14,278 bases of DNA. It comes from Trueperaceae bacterium. Lineage in GTDB: Bacteria; Deinococcota; Deinococci; Deinococcales; Trueperaceae. The first letter of the stretch is position 1. Each line of letters begins with the position of its first letter. Positions 1-6,147 of this stretch are shown here, in pieces. The stretch spans positions 1 to 14,278 of the forward strand of contig SLSQ01000015.1 of NCBI GenBank assembly GCA_007130355.1, in the 5' to 3' direction. The position numbers were made by a program, and so were the translations under genes. The notes under the pieces are model-generated. The model worked only from the letters and a program-made list of their open reading frames with translations. It was not told where the DNA came from and searched no databases.

Positions 1-319
1 CGTCGAGCTCCTCCTCGGTATCGTCCTCCTCGCCGGCGTCGGGCGCATCGGTCGCGACCGACGGGCGCGGCGCCACGGCGACCGGTTCGGGGGCGGGTCC
101 CTCCTCCTCGATCACCTCGACCCCGCGCAGGTCGAGCATCTCGAGCACCTCTTCGAGCACGTCGTCGCCCAGGTGCGGCATCTCCGCCTGGGCGTTCTTC
201 AGCGCGCTGCGGACGGCGGCTTCCGAGAGCACGCCGCGCTCCTGGCCCTGTTCGAGCAGGGCCTCGAGTTCGGGGATCTCGAGCCAGTCCGGGCGTTCCT
301 GCATCAGGTCGGTGGTCAC
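1..319 (-). CDS. rpoD: RNA polymerase primary sigma factor RpoD/SigA, N-terminal part (truncated by window edge)
   Basis: About 106 N-terminal codons are visible and the rest lies beyond position 1. Reading leftward from a GTG at 319-317, residues 14-70 form a helical segment (ELEALLEQGQERGVLSEAA, later LEEVLEMLDLRGVEVIEEEG) that matches sigma-70 region 1.1, the autoinhibitory domain that keeps free primary sigma off DNA. It is followed by the acidic Glu/Asp/Pro-rich linker usual before region 1.2. The -10 and -35 recognising regions (2-4) are not in the window, so primary rather than alternative sigma is inferred from region 1.1. A purine-rich GAGG lies about 6 bases before the GTG; an in-frame ATG four codons later is an alternative start. 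It is transcribed divergently from pgm. Confidence 0.8.
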   Translation of the reverse strand, partial: MTTDLMQERPDWLEIPELEALLEQGQERGVLSEAAVRSALKNAQAEMPHLGDDVLEEVLEMLDLRGVEVIEEEGPAPEPVAVAPRPSVATDAPDAGEEDDTEEELD

Positions 320-487
320 GTGTCGCCTCGCTTCCCTCGGGCACGAACGAACCGTCGCGCGCGAGCTACGGACCGCGTTCGGCCGCACGGCTCGCTCGCG
401 GGGCGAACGAAACCGATGCGCGCGGTCGGGATTCCGGTGGGAAGGAGCGAAGCCGGCGCTCGGCGGCGGCCGCTCCTCGACCGGCCG

Positions 488-496
488 AGACTAGCA
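488..496 (-). promoter_or_regulatory. Putative extended -10 promoter of rpoD
   Basis: On the minus strand this reads TGCTAGTCT, an extended -10 (TGn plus TANNNT). Transcription would begin near 480 and give a leader of about 160 nt before the rpoD GTG. No good -35 is seen. An inverted repeat (GCGTGTCC at 513-520, GGACACGC at 538-545) lies between this box and the pgm promoter and could be an operator for the divergent pair. Confidence 0.4.
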
Positions 497-567
497 TGCG
501 GTCGCGGTCGCCGCGTGTCCCCCGCGACGGGCGGTGCGGACACGCCGCGGCGACGCCGCCGCGGCCC

Positions 568-576
568 TGCTACGCT
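568..576 (+). promoter_or_regulatory. Putative extended -10 promoter of pgm
   Basis: The sequence TGCTACGCT is an extended -10 with the same TACGCT hexamer as the one before lrgA. A start near 583 would leave a leader of only about 12 nt beginning at the GGGAGG ribosome binding site. Two copies of the palindrome GCCGCGGC (544-551 and 558-565) lie just upstream where a -35 would be, and no -35 consensus is visible. Confidence 0.4.
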
Positions 577-594
577 GCCCCCGGGAGGCCCCGC

Positions 595-2238
595 ATGACC
601 GATCCCCTCGCCGGCCGGCCGGTGCCACCGTCCCGGCTCGTGCACGTCCCTCGGCTGGTCGCCGCGTACTACACCGACCGACCCGACCCGTCCGAACCGA
701 GCCACCGCGTCGCGTTCGGCACCTCCGGACACCGCGGCAGCTCGTTCGACCGCAGCTTCAACGAGGACCACGTGATCGCCGTGACCGCCGCCGTGCTCGA
801 GGTGCGGCGGGAGGAGGGCGTCGACGGCCCGCTGGTGCTCGGCACCGACACGCACGCGCTCTCCGAACCGGCGTTCCGCACGGCGCTGTCGGTGCTCGCC
901 GCCGCCGAGGTGCCGGTTCTGGTGCAGGACGGCCACGGCTTCGTCCCGACGCCGGTGGTGTCGCACGCGATCCTCACGCGCAACGCGCGTCCCGGGGCCC
1001 GCGCCGACGGGATCGTGCTCACGCCGTCGCACAATCCGCCCGGCGACGGCGGCTTCAAGTACGACCCGCCGCACGGCGGTCCGGCGGGCACCGAGGTGAC
1101 GAAGCGGATCGAACGACGGGCCAACGAGATCCTGGCGTCCGGGACCGACGCGGTGCCGCGCCTTCCCTTCGCGCGTGCCGCGCGCGCCGCCACCACCCAC
1201 GAGGTCGACCTGATCGGGCCGTACGTCGACGACCTCGGCGCGGTGCTCGACATGGAGGCGATCGCCGCGAGCGGACTGCGGCTCGGGGTCGACCCGATGG
1301 GCGGCGCCGCGATCGATCTGTGGCCGCGCCTGGCCGAACGGTGGGGGCTCGACCTGACGGTGGTCAACGACCGGGTCGACCCCGCCTTCGGCTTCATGCG
1401 CCTCGACGGCGACGGGGTCGTGCGGATGGACTGCTCGTCGCCGCACGCGATGGCCGGCCTGATCGAGCTCGCCGACCGCTTCGACGTCGCCTTCGGCAAC
1501 GACCCCGACGTCGACCGGCACGGCATCGTCGCCGGCGGCGGCCTGATGAACCCGAACCACTTCCTCGCCGCCGCCATCGACCACCTGTTCCGTGCGCGGG
1601 ACGGCTGGAGGCCCGACGCCGCGGTCGGCAAGACCCTGGTGACGTCGTCGATCGTCGACCGGATCGCCGACGACCTGGGGCGCCCGTTGCGGGAGGTGCC
1701 GGTCGGGTTCAAGTGGTTCGTGGACGGGCTGCTGGACGGCAGCACCGGCTTCGCCGCCGAGGAGTCGGCGGGCGCTTCGTTCCTGCGGCGCGACGGGACG
1801 GTGTGGACCACCGACAAGGACGGGATCGTACTGGCGCTGGCCGCGGCCGAGCTGACCGCGGTGCGCGGCGAGGACCCCGCCGCCCGCTACCGGGCGCTGG
1901 CGGCACGGCACGGCGCGCCGGTCTACCGGCGCGACCAAGCGCCGGCGACCGAGGCGCAGAAGCGCGTCCTGGCCGAGCTGTCGGCGAGCGACGTGCACGC
2001 CAGCGAACTGGCGGGCCAGACGATCGAACGGATCCTGACGCGGGCGCCGGCCAACGACGCGCCGATCGGAGGCCTCAAGGTGGTGACGCGCGACGGCTGG
2101 TTCGCCGCCCGACCCTCCGGGACCGAAGCGATCTACAAGATCTACGCCGAGAGCTTCCTCGGCGACGACCACCTGGAACGACTCACCGAGGAGGCTCGGG
2201 CGCTGGTGCGCGCCGCCTTCGAGGCGGCGGGGGCCTGA
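595..2238 (+). CDS. pgm: Phosphoglucomutase (alpha-D-glucose phosphate-specific)
   Basis: Interconverts glucose-1-phosphate and glucose-6-phosphate in the cytoplasm through a phosphoserine enzyme, linking glycolysis with glycogen, trehalose and cell-wall sugar nucleotides. The protein has 547 aa, almost the length of E. coli Pgm (546). All alpha-D-phosphohexomutase signatures are present: FGTSGHRG near residues 41-48; the catalytic loop TPSHNPP at 143-149 with Ser145; the magnesium loop GNDPDVDRHG at 301-310 with Asp303, Asp305 and Asp307; the sugar loop EESAGASF at 389-396; and the phosphate-binding RPSGTE at 506-511. GFKWF (371-375) is typical of the Pgm rather than the phosphomannomutase branch. 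The ATG at 595 is chosen because GGGAGG (583-588) lies 6 bases before it; the frame is open further upstream but without family similarity. It converges with a usp gene 34 bp away. Confidence 0.96.
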   Translation: MTDPLAGRPVPPSRLVHVPRLVAAYYTDRPDPSEPSHRVAFGTSGHRGSSFDRSFNEDHVIAVTAAVLEVRREEGVDGPLVLGTDTHALSEPAFRTALSVLAAAEVPVLVQDGHGFVPTPVVSHAILTRNARPGARADGIVLTPSHNPPGDGGFKYDPPHGGPAGTEVTKRIERRANEILASGTDAVPRLPFARAARAATTHEVDLIGPYVDDLGAVLDMEAIAASGLRLGVDPMGGAAIDLWPRLAERWGLDLTVVNDRVDPAFGFMRLDGDGVVRMDCSSPHAMAGLIELADRFDVAFGNDPDVDRHGIVAGGGLMNPNHFLAAAIDHLFRARDGWRPDAAVGKTLVTSSIVDRIADDLGRPLREVPVGFKWFVDGLLDGSTGFAAEESAGASFLRRDGTVWTTDKDGIVLALAAAELTAVRGEDPAARYRALAARHGAPVYRRDQAPATEAQKRVLAELSASDVHASELAGQTIERILTRAPANDAPIGGLKVVTRDGWFAARPSGTEAIYKIYAESFLGDDHLERLTEEARALVRAAFEAAGA

Positions 2239-2244
2239 CCGGGA

Positions 2245-2269
2245 CGCCGGACCGCTCGGCGCGGTGGCG
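2245..2269. terminator. Possible hairpin terminator between convergent pgm and usp
   Basis: CGCC-GG-ACCGC, loop TCGGC, GCGGT-GGCG forms a 9-bp stem with a two-base bulge within the 34-bp gap between the pgm and usp stop codons. It has no T-run on either strand, so it is only a candidate. Confidence 0.35.
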
Positions 2270-2272
2270 CGC

Positions 2273-3118
2273 TCAGCGGGCGTCGCCGACGTACGGCACG
2301 CTCAGGATCGGGACCGGGCTGGAGCGCAGCAGGGCGTCGGCCCGGCTCCCGAGCAGCAGTCCGAGCGCGCCCGCGTGGCGCCGCACGCCGACGCAGATCG
2401 CGTCGGCACCGACCTCCTGGGCGATCTTGGGGAGGACCTGGATCGGGTCGCCCTCGCGCAGCACCTGCCGGGGGGGTTCGGCCATCTCCTCGCCCATGGC
2501 GCTCATCGCTTCGGCCGCCCGGCGCGCGTAGTCGGCGTCGCCGCGGAAGCGCGGGTCGTCGACCACGTGCGCGATCACCGGCTCCACGCCGTGCTCCGTC
2601 CACGACGAGAGCAGCGTCCAGGCGGCGCGGCTCGCGTCGCCGAAGTCGGTCGCGAGCAGCACGCGTCGGACGTCGCGGGTCTCCGACTCGTCGCGGACGG
2701 TGAGCACCGGCACCCGCACGCGGCGAACCAGGCGGCCGGCGATGCCGCCCAGGAAGTAGGCGTCGAGCCGGTTCGCGCCGTGCGCCCCCATCACCACCAG
2801 GTCGTGGTTCTTCGACACCTCGAGCAGCTCGCGGACCGGGTGGCCCCAGCGCAGATCCCAGCTCCCGCCGTCGCCGGACAGGTTCCGCAAGCGCTCCTGC
2901 AGGCGCCGAGTCTCCTCGGCGCGCAGCTGCTCGATCCTGCGGATCGCTTCGGCATCGACCGTGTCGCGGGTCGGGCGGAGCCCGCCCTGGGCGTCCTCGA
3001 ACCGTTCCTGTACGTGCACCACGTGGAGCGTCCCGCCGCTGCGTTCCGCGATCGCGGTGGCGACGGTGCGGGCCTTTTCGGCCGTCTTCGAGAAGTCGGT
3101 GGGGTGCAGGATGCGCAT
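2273..3118 (-). CDS. Tandem-domain universal stress protein (UspA family)
   Basis: The 281-aa protein has two Usp domains, about residues 1-142 and 151-275, each beginning with the conserved strand and Asp (LHPTDFS with Asp8; LLATDFG with Asp158). Usp proteins bind ATP or act as stress-responsive scaffolds in the cytoplasm. The ATP signature G-x2-G-x9-G-S/T is imperfect in both halves. Domain 1 has Gly111, Gly114 and Gly124, but Gly125 where Ser/Thr is expected. Domain 2 has Gly244 and Gly257-Ser258, but Arg247 in place of the second Gly. One or both halves may therefore not bind nucleotide. The ATG at 3118 is supported by GGAGG (3125-3129) 6 bases upstream; the open frame continues upstream without family similarity. 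It is divergent from the 3343 gene and has its own putative promoter and a leader hairpin. Confidence 0.92.
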   Translation of the reverse strand: MRILHPTDFSKTAEKARTVATAIAERSGGTLHVVHVQERFEDAQGGLRPTRDTVDAEAIRRIEQLRAEETRRLQERLRNLSGDGGSWDLRWGHPVRELLEVSKNHDLVVMGAHGANRLDAYFLGGIAGRLVRRVRVPVLTVRDESETRDVRRVLLATDFGDASRAAWTLLSSWTEHGVEPVIAHVVDDPRFRGDADYARRAAEAMSAMGEEMAEPPRQVLREGDPIQVLPKIAQEVGADAICVGVRRHAGALGLLLGSRADALLRSSPVPILSVPYVGDAR

Positions 3119-3133
3119 GTTCGCCCTCCAAGT

Positions 3134-3165
3134 GCCGTCGCCCGTCGCCCCTGGCGGGCGACGGC
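3134..3165 (-). promoter_or_regulatory. Strong leader hairpin just upstream of the usp ribosome binding site
   Basis: Arms at 3134-3144 (GCCGTCGCCCG) and 3155-3165 (CGGGCGACGGC) are perfectly complementary over 11 bp with a 10-base loop. The stem ends 4 bases from the GGAGG of the usp gene starting at 3118. The heptamer GTCGCCC occurs twice in tandem (3137-3143, 3144-3150), so GGGCGAC at 3156-3162 can pair with either copy, giving two alternative stems. A role in mRNA stability or translation control is inferred. Confidence 0.55.
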
Positions 3166-3191
3166 GCGGTGCGTCCGGGTTCGGCGATCCC

Positions 3192-3200
3192 ACGCTAGCA
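3192..3200 (-). promoter_or_regulatory. Putative extended -10 promoter of the tandem usp gene
   Basis: The minus strand reads TGCTAGCGT (extended -10). A start near 3184 would give a leader of about 66 nt that includes the hairpin at 3134-3165. No clear -35 is seen. Confidence 0.4.
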
Positions 3201-3257
3201 CGGCCCCTCTCGTGGCCGTCGGACGAACTCCGACCCCGGCCGTCGGACGTGCGCCGC

Positions 3258-3287
3258 TTCGCAGCGGCCGGGGACGGGACGTAGCGT
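3258..3287 (+). promoter_or_regulatory. Putative promoter of the small basic protein gene
   Basis: TTCGCA (3258-3263), an 18-base spacer and TAGCGT (3282-3287) form a weak -35/-10 pair. The -10 hexamer is identical to that of the divergent usp gene. The leader to the GTG at 3343 would be about 48 nt. Confidence 0.35.
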
Positions 3288-3342
3288 GGCGCGTACGACC
3301 GTTGGCGACGCGATGCGGGAGCGGCCCCGGAGGAGGAGCTTC

Positions 3343-3726
3343 GTGGAGATGCTGCTGGTCTACGGCGACCGGAACGGTGCGGCGCGGCGCGCCGCGGTCC
3401 TGGCCGCCCGACGGTTGCGCGCCGATGGGGTGCCGGCCCGGGTCCGGGCGGCCGACCGGTTGGCGCGCCGTCCGCCGTGCGCGTGGACGGTGCTGCTGGT
3501 CGACCGGTCCGGTGCGGACGCGGTCCGCGAGCTTCGGGACGGCCTGGGCATCCGCCGCGGCGCGCCGTCGTTGTCGACGCTCCGTTGGGAGCGGGCGGTC
3601 GAGCGGACGGACGAGCTCGCGCGTCGCTGGCGCTGGCGCGCGGCGCTGCTCGCCGGGACGCCGTCCGCGACGCCGCGGAACGGCGCGCGCGGGCGCACGA
3701 GCGCCGCAGAGGGAACGGAACGGTAG
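3343..3726 (+). CDS. Small Arg/Ala-rich protein of unknown function
   Basis: I do not recognise this 127-aa product. It begins MEMLLVYGDRNGAARRAAVL and has two short hydrophobic strands (MLLVYG; WTVLLVD), each followed by a helix, which suggests a small alpha/beta (Rossmann-like) fold. The first strand-loop-helix faintly recalls the phosphate loop of flavodoxin-type domains, but this is not a firm similarity. The C-terminal 25 residues are low-complexity and basic. Codon third positions are strongly G/C like those of neighbours, and a strong GGAGGAGGAG (3329-3338) precedes the GTG at 3343, with an in-frame ATG at 3349 as an alternative start. The upstream extension to an ATG at 3286 overlaps the putative promoter and is unlikely. 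It sits among universal stress genes, so a stress role is plausible but unproven. Confidence 0.55.
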   Translation: MEMLLVYGDRNGAARRAAVLAARRLRADGVPARVRAADRLARRPPCAWTVLLVDRSGADAVRELRDGLGIRRGAPSLSTLRWERAVERTDELARRWRWRAALLAGTPSATPRNGARGRTSAAEGTER

Positions 3727-3750
3727 GGGGGACGAGGCGCGGAACGAAAG

Positions 3751-3800
3751 CGACGGACCCGGTGGCTGCGGGCTGCCGGGGGACGCCACCAGGTCCGTCG
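3751..3800. repeat. Long inverted repeat downstream of the small basic protein gene
   Basis: Arms of 16 bases (3751-3766 and 3785-3800) match at 15 positions around an 18-base loop. The only mismatch is C3760 against A3791; on the minus strand it becomes G against U, which can pair. The element starts 24 bases after the stop of the 3343 gene and could terminate it, but there is no T-run. It is the first of three inverted repeats in the 261-bp gap 3727-3987. Confidence 0.6.
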
Positions 3801-3832
3801 ACCTGAGGAGACCACGGGCGACCGTGCCCGGC

Positions 3833-3910
3833 GGTCGGTCCCTTTCCGACAGGCGGCGTCCGGGAAAGGGCGCTGGCGCGTGGTCGGTCGGACCCTGGCG
3901 CGGCGTCCGG
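3833..3910. repeat. Paired imperfect direct repeat upstream of the Usp-kinase operon
   Basis: Two units share identical ends: GGTCGGTC ... CGGCGTCCGG at 3833-3863 and again at 3882-3910, with 13 and 11 bases between the conserved ends. The units are offset by 47-49 bp. The first unit overlaps the inverted repeat CCCTTTCC/GGAAAGGG. Two spaced copies in a probable control region suggest regulator binding sites, which is inference. Confidence 0.4.
3840..3870. repeat. Inverted repeat, second of three upstream of the Usp-kinase operon
   Basis: CCCTTTCC (3840-3847) and GGAAAGGG (3863-3870) are perfect 8-bp arms around a 15-base loop. The T-run and A-run stand out against the GC-rich background. 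Confidence 0.5.
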
Positions 3911-3926
3911 TTTCGTGCCACGCTGA

Positions 3927-3953
3927 GCGTAGGCGCGCACGGAGCGCCTACGC
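3927..3953 (+). promoter_or_regulatory. Hairpin in the probable leader of the Usp-kinase operon
   Basis: GCGTAGGCGC (3927-3936), loop GCACGGA, GCGCCTACGC (3944-3953) is a perfect 10-bp stem. It ends 23 bases before the AGGAGG of the gene starting at 3988. I could not find a convincing -10 near it, so it could be a leader RNA structure or an operator. Confidence 0.55.
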
Positions 3954-3987
3954 GGCCAGCCAGCCGGGCCGCCGAGAGGAGGCGCCG

Positions 3988-4476
3988 ATGTACGACCGCA
4001 TGCTGATTCCCACCGACGGGAGCGTCACCGCCCGCAAGGCCGCGCGCGAAGGGTTGCGGCTCGCCAAGGACCACGGGTCCCGCGTGACCTTCGTGCACGT
4101 GCTCGAGAACCCGCTCCTGGCCGGGTACGCCGCGCCCGAGGCGCTGCCGTACTCCGCGAACCTCTACCAGGACCTGAAGCGGGCCGCCGGGGAGATCCTC
4201 GACGAGGCCCTCGAGCTCGCCAAGGAGGCGGGCGTCGAGGCCGGGGCGGAACTGATCGAGAACCGCCGGGCCGCCGACGCGATCCTCGACCTCGCCAAGG
4301 AGCACGATCTGGTGGTCATGGGCACGCACGGTCGGAAGGGGTTCGACCGCTTCGTGTTCGGTTCCGTCGCCGAGCTGACCCTGCGGCGCTGCCCGGTGCC
4401 GGTGCTCGTGCTCCGCGGCGGCGACGAGCCGGACGAGCGGAACCCGGACCGACCGGCCGAGGAGGTCGCATCGTGA
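3988..4476 (+). CDS. Universal stress protein (UspA family), canonical ATP-binding type
   Basis: A 162-aa single-domain Usp protein. It opens with the first strand and Asp (MLIPTDGS, Asp10) and carries a complete nucleotide motif G112-x2-G115-x9-G125-S126 (GTHGRKGFDRFVFGS), followed by the final strand PVPVLVLR. Complete motifs of this kind are found in ATP-binding Usp proteins of the MJ0577 type, so nucleotide binding is expected, unlike in the two neighbouring Usp proteins. The last 20 residues are a charged tail beyond the domain. The ATG at 3988 is fixed by AGGAGG (3977-3982) five bases upstream. It overlaps the next usp gene by GTGA and probably leads an operon of two usp genes and a histidine kinase. 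Confidence 0.94.
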   Translation: MYDRMLIPTDGSVTARKAAREGLRLAKDHGSRVTFVHVLENPLLAGYAAPEALPYSANLYQDLKRAAGEILDEALELAKEAGVEAGAELIENRRAADAILDLAKEHDLVVMGTHGRKGFDRFVFGSVAELTLRRCPVPVLVLRGGDEPDERNPDRPAEEVAS

Positions 4477-4982
4477 GCACCATGCACCTGCTGGTTCCGT
4501 TGGACGGCTCCGACCTCTCGCGTGCGGCGCTGACGGCGGTGCGTACCGCCTTCGGTCCCGAGCGGGCGCGGCTGACGCTGCTGCGCGTCGCCTCGTCGCC
4601 GCCGCAGATTCCGAGCGGTCACGAGCGTCGTACCGCCTCCGCCGCGGTGACGATCCCCGAGCCGGAGGAGCGCGCGCACGTGTACCAGAGCCAGGAGTGG
4701 GACTCGGCGCGGCAGCGTCTGCGCGACGAGCTCGAGACCGAAGCCCGGCGCCTCGAGAAGGACGGCTGGACCGTCGCCGTCGTCGCCGCGTTCGGCGATC
4801 CGGCCGAGGAGATCGCCCGGACCGCCCGGGAGGAGAAGGTCGACCTGATCGCGATGGCGACGCACGGACGTTCCGGCGTGACGCGGGCGTTGCTCGGCAG
4901 CGTGGCCGAGCGCACCTTGCGGAACGCGTCGGTACCGGTGCTCGTGGTCCGTCCGGAGCGTGCGAAGGAGCGGGACGACTGA
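4473..4982 (+). CDS. Universal stress protein (UspA family), variant ATP motif
   Basis: A 169-aa Usp protein with the N-terminal strand LLVPLDGSDLS (Asp11) and C-terminal ATHGRSGVTRALLGS (129-143). Ala129 replaces the first Gly of G-x2-G-x9-G-S, while Gly132, Gly142 and Ser143 remain. A charged insertion of about 25 residues (roughly 50-78) lengthens the region after the second strand. The GTG start at 4473 overlaps the previous stop as GTGA, and GGAGG (4461-4465) lies 7 bases before it, so coupled translation with the first usp gene is likely. Heteromeric pairing of a canonical and a variant Usp is possible but only inferred. The kinase gene begins 23 bases after its stop. Confidence 0.92.
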   Translation: MSTMHLLVPLDGSDLSRAALTAVRTAFGPERARLTLLRVASSPPQIPSGHERRTASAAVTIPEPEERAHVYQSQEWDSARQRLRDELETEARRLEKDGWTVAVVAAFGDPAEEIARTAREEKVDLIAMATHGRSGVTRALLGSVAERTLRNASVPVLVVRPERAKERDD

Positions 4983-5005
4983 ACGATGGGATCCGCCACC
5001 TGTCC

Positions 5006-6097
5006 GTGCGCGCTCCGACCCTGATCGCGCGGAGCGCGGAGGGCCGCCGCACGCACGAGCTCGAGACGCTGCACCGGCTCGGCGCGCGGACGGCCGCCAC
5101 CGCCGAGCCGGTGGCGGTGCTGTCCGCCGCGCTGACCACCCTGGTCGAGATGGGTTGGTTCGCCTGCGGCGAAGCGTACCGGGTGCGGGAGGGCGAACCG
5201 GAGACGGTCTCGGTCGGCGCCTGCCCGTTCGATTCGATCGACGCCTGTCCGCTCCGCCCCGGCCTGCTCGATCACGCCCGGGCGGCGATCCGGGAGGGCG
5301 CGCCGGTGCGGCGCGAACGCTGGTGGCTGATTCCGATCGGCGACCGCGGACTGCTGGCGATGGCGGCCAGCGATCATGCGCGGGACGTGTCGGACGCCTT
5401 CCTGCGGTCGGTGGTCGAACTGGTCGATTCGGCGCTCGAGCGGGCTTCGCTCCACGACGCGCTGACGCGCAAGGAGGCGGACCGCTCACGCTTGCTGCAG
5501 CGGCTGCTCCACGCCCAGGAGGAGGAGCGCGCCCGCCTGTCGCGCGACCTGCACGACCAGGTCGGTCAGGCGCTCACCGGCCTCTCGCTCGGTCTCGAGC
5601 GGCTGCCGGCAGGGACCGAGCGGGACCACCTCAAGAGGCTCGTGGTGGGCGTCCTCAGCGACGTGCGCCGGCTCGCCAAGGACCTGCACCCCGCGGTCCT
5701 CGCCGAGCTGGGTTTCGAAGCGGCCGTCGCCCGGCATGCGCGCGAGGTCGAGCGTCGGACCGGCCTCCGGGTCGAGGCGACCGTACGCGTGCCGCCCCTG
5801 CCGCCCGAGTTGGCGACGGCGCTCTACCGGGTGGTGCAGGAGGCCCTCACGAACGTCACGCGACACGCCGGGGCGGCGTCCGCCTCGGTGGTCGCGATCG
5901 GCGCCGGCGACCAGATCGACCTGGTGGTCGAGGACGACGGTCGTGGCTTCGATCCGGCCGGCGCTTCGGACGGTCTCGGACTGCACGGCATGCGCGAGCG
6001 GATCGAGCTGGCCGGCGGCGAGCTCCGGATCGAGAGCGGACCGGAACGTGGCACGAGTGTGCACGCGCGCGTTCCCGCGCCTGCGCCGAACGACTGA
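5006..6097 (+). CDS. Soluble sensor histidine kinase, GAF-like sensor with HisKA_3/HATPase (NarX/DevS class)
   Basis: Predicted 363-aa cytoplasmic kinase with no transmembrane helix. Residues about 18-150 look like a GAF-type sensor with three cysteines (Cys54, Cys73, Cys81). A coiled-coil-like linker (about 143-178) leads to the HisKA_3 box RLSRDLHDQVGQAL with phosphoacceptor His183. The ATPase domain shows the N-box QEALTN (Glu279, Asn283), G1 DDGRGF (310-315) and G2 GLGLHGMRER (323-332). This type of kinase phosphorylates NarL/DevR-type regulators, and such a regulator starts 50 bp downstream. The start is uncertain. The GTG at 5006 is the first ordinary in-frame start after the usp stop but has a poor ribosome site. 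An ATG at 4986 is out of frame, and a CTG at 4979 behind AAGGAG is a rarer option. Confidence 0.88.
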   Translation: MRAPTLIARSAEGRRTHELETLHRLGARTAATAEPVAVLSAALTTLVEMGWFACGEAYRVREGEPETVSVGACPFDSIDACPLRPGLLDHARAAIREGAPVRRERWWLIPIGDRGLLAMAASDHARDVSDAFLRSVVELVDSALERASLHDALTRKEADRSRLLQRLLHAQEEERARLSRDLHDQVGQALTGLSLGLERLPAGTERDHLKRLVVGVLSDVRRLAKDLHPAVLAELGFEAAVARHAREVERRTGLRVEATVRVPPLPPELATALYRVVQEALTNVTRHAGAASASVVAIGAGDQIDLVVEDDGRGFDPAGASDGLGLHGMRERIELAGGELRIESGPERGTSVHARVPAPAPND

Positions 6098-6134
6098 CGC
6101 CGAACGTACCTGCGAACCGACCGGGGTGGCGGGC

Positions 6135-6140
6135 TACGAT
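6135..6140 (+). promoter_or_regulatory. Putative -10 box for leaderless transcription of the response regulator
   Basis: TACGAT is followed by 7 bases and the ATG at 6148, so RNA would start at or next to the start codon. No Shine-Dalgarno precedes this ATG and no -35 is evident. The regulator may also be co-transcribed with the kinase. Confidence 0.45.
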
Positions 6141-6147
6141 GGACGCC

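Noticed and set aside
317..322. CACGTG palindrome at the rpoD start
   Set aside because: A six-base palindrome is common by chance, and it is formed by the start codon itself.
316..2172. Long minus-strand open frame (618 codons) opposite pgm
   Set aside because: It is antisense to a complete pgm with all catalytic motifs; the translation is Arg/Gly/Val-rich low-complexity, as expected from GC-rich shadow frames.
4986..5024. ATG at 4986 as the kinase start
   Set aside because: It is out of frame with the kinase and reaches a stop after twelve codons.
2791..5139. Minus-strand open frame of 782 codons across three usp genes
   Set aside because: Composition is Arg/Pro/Ala-rich without motifs, and it lies over genes with ribosome sites and family signatures.
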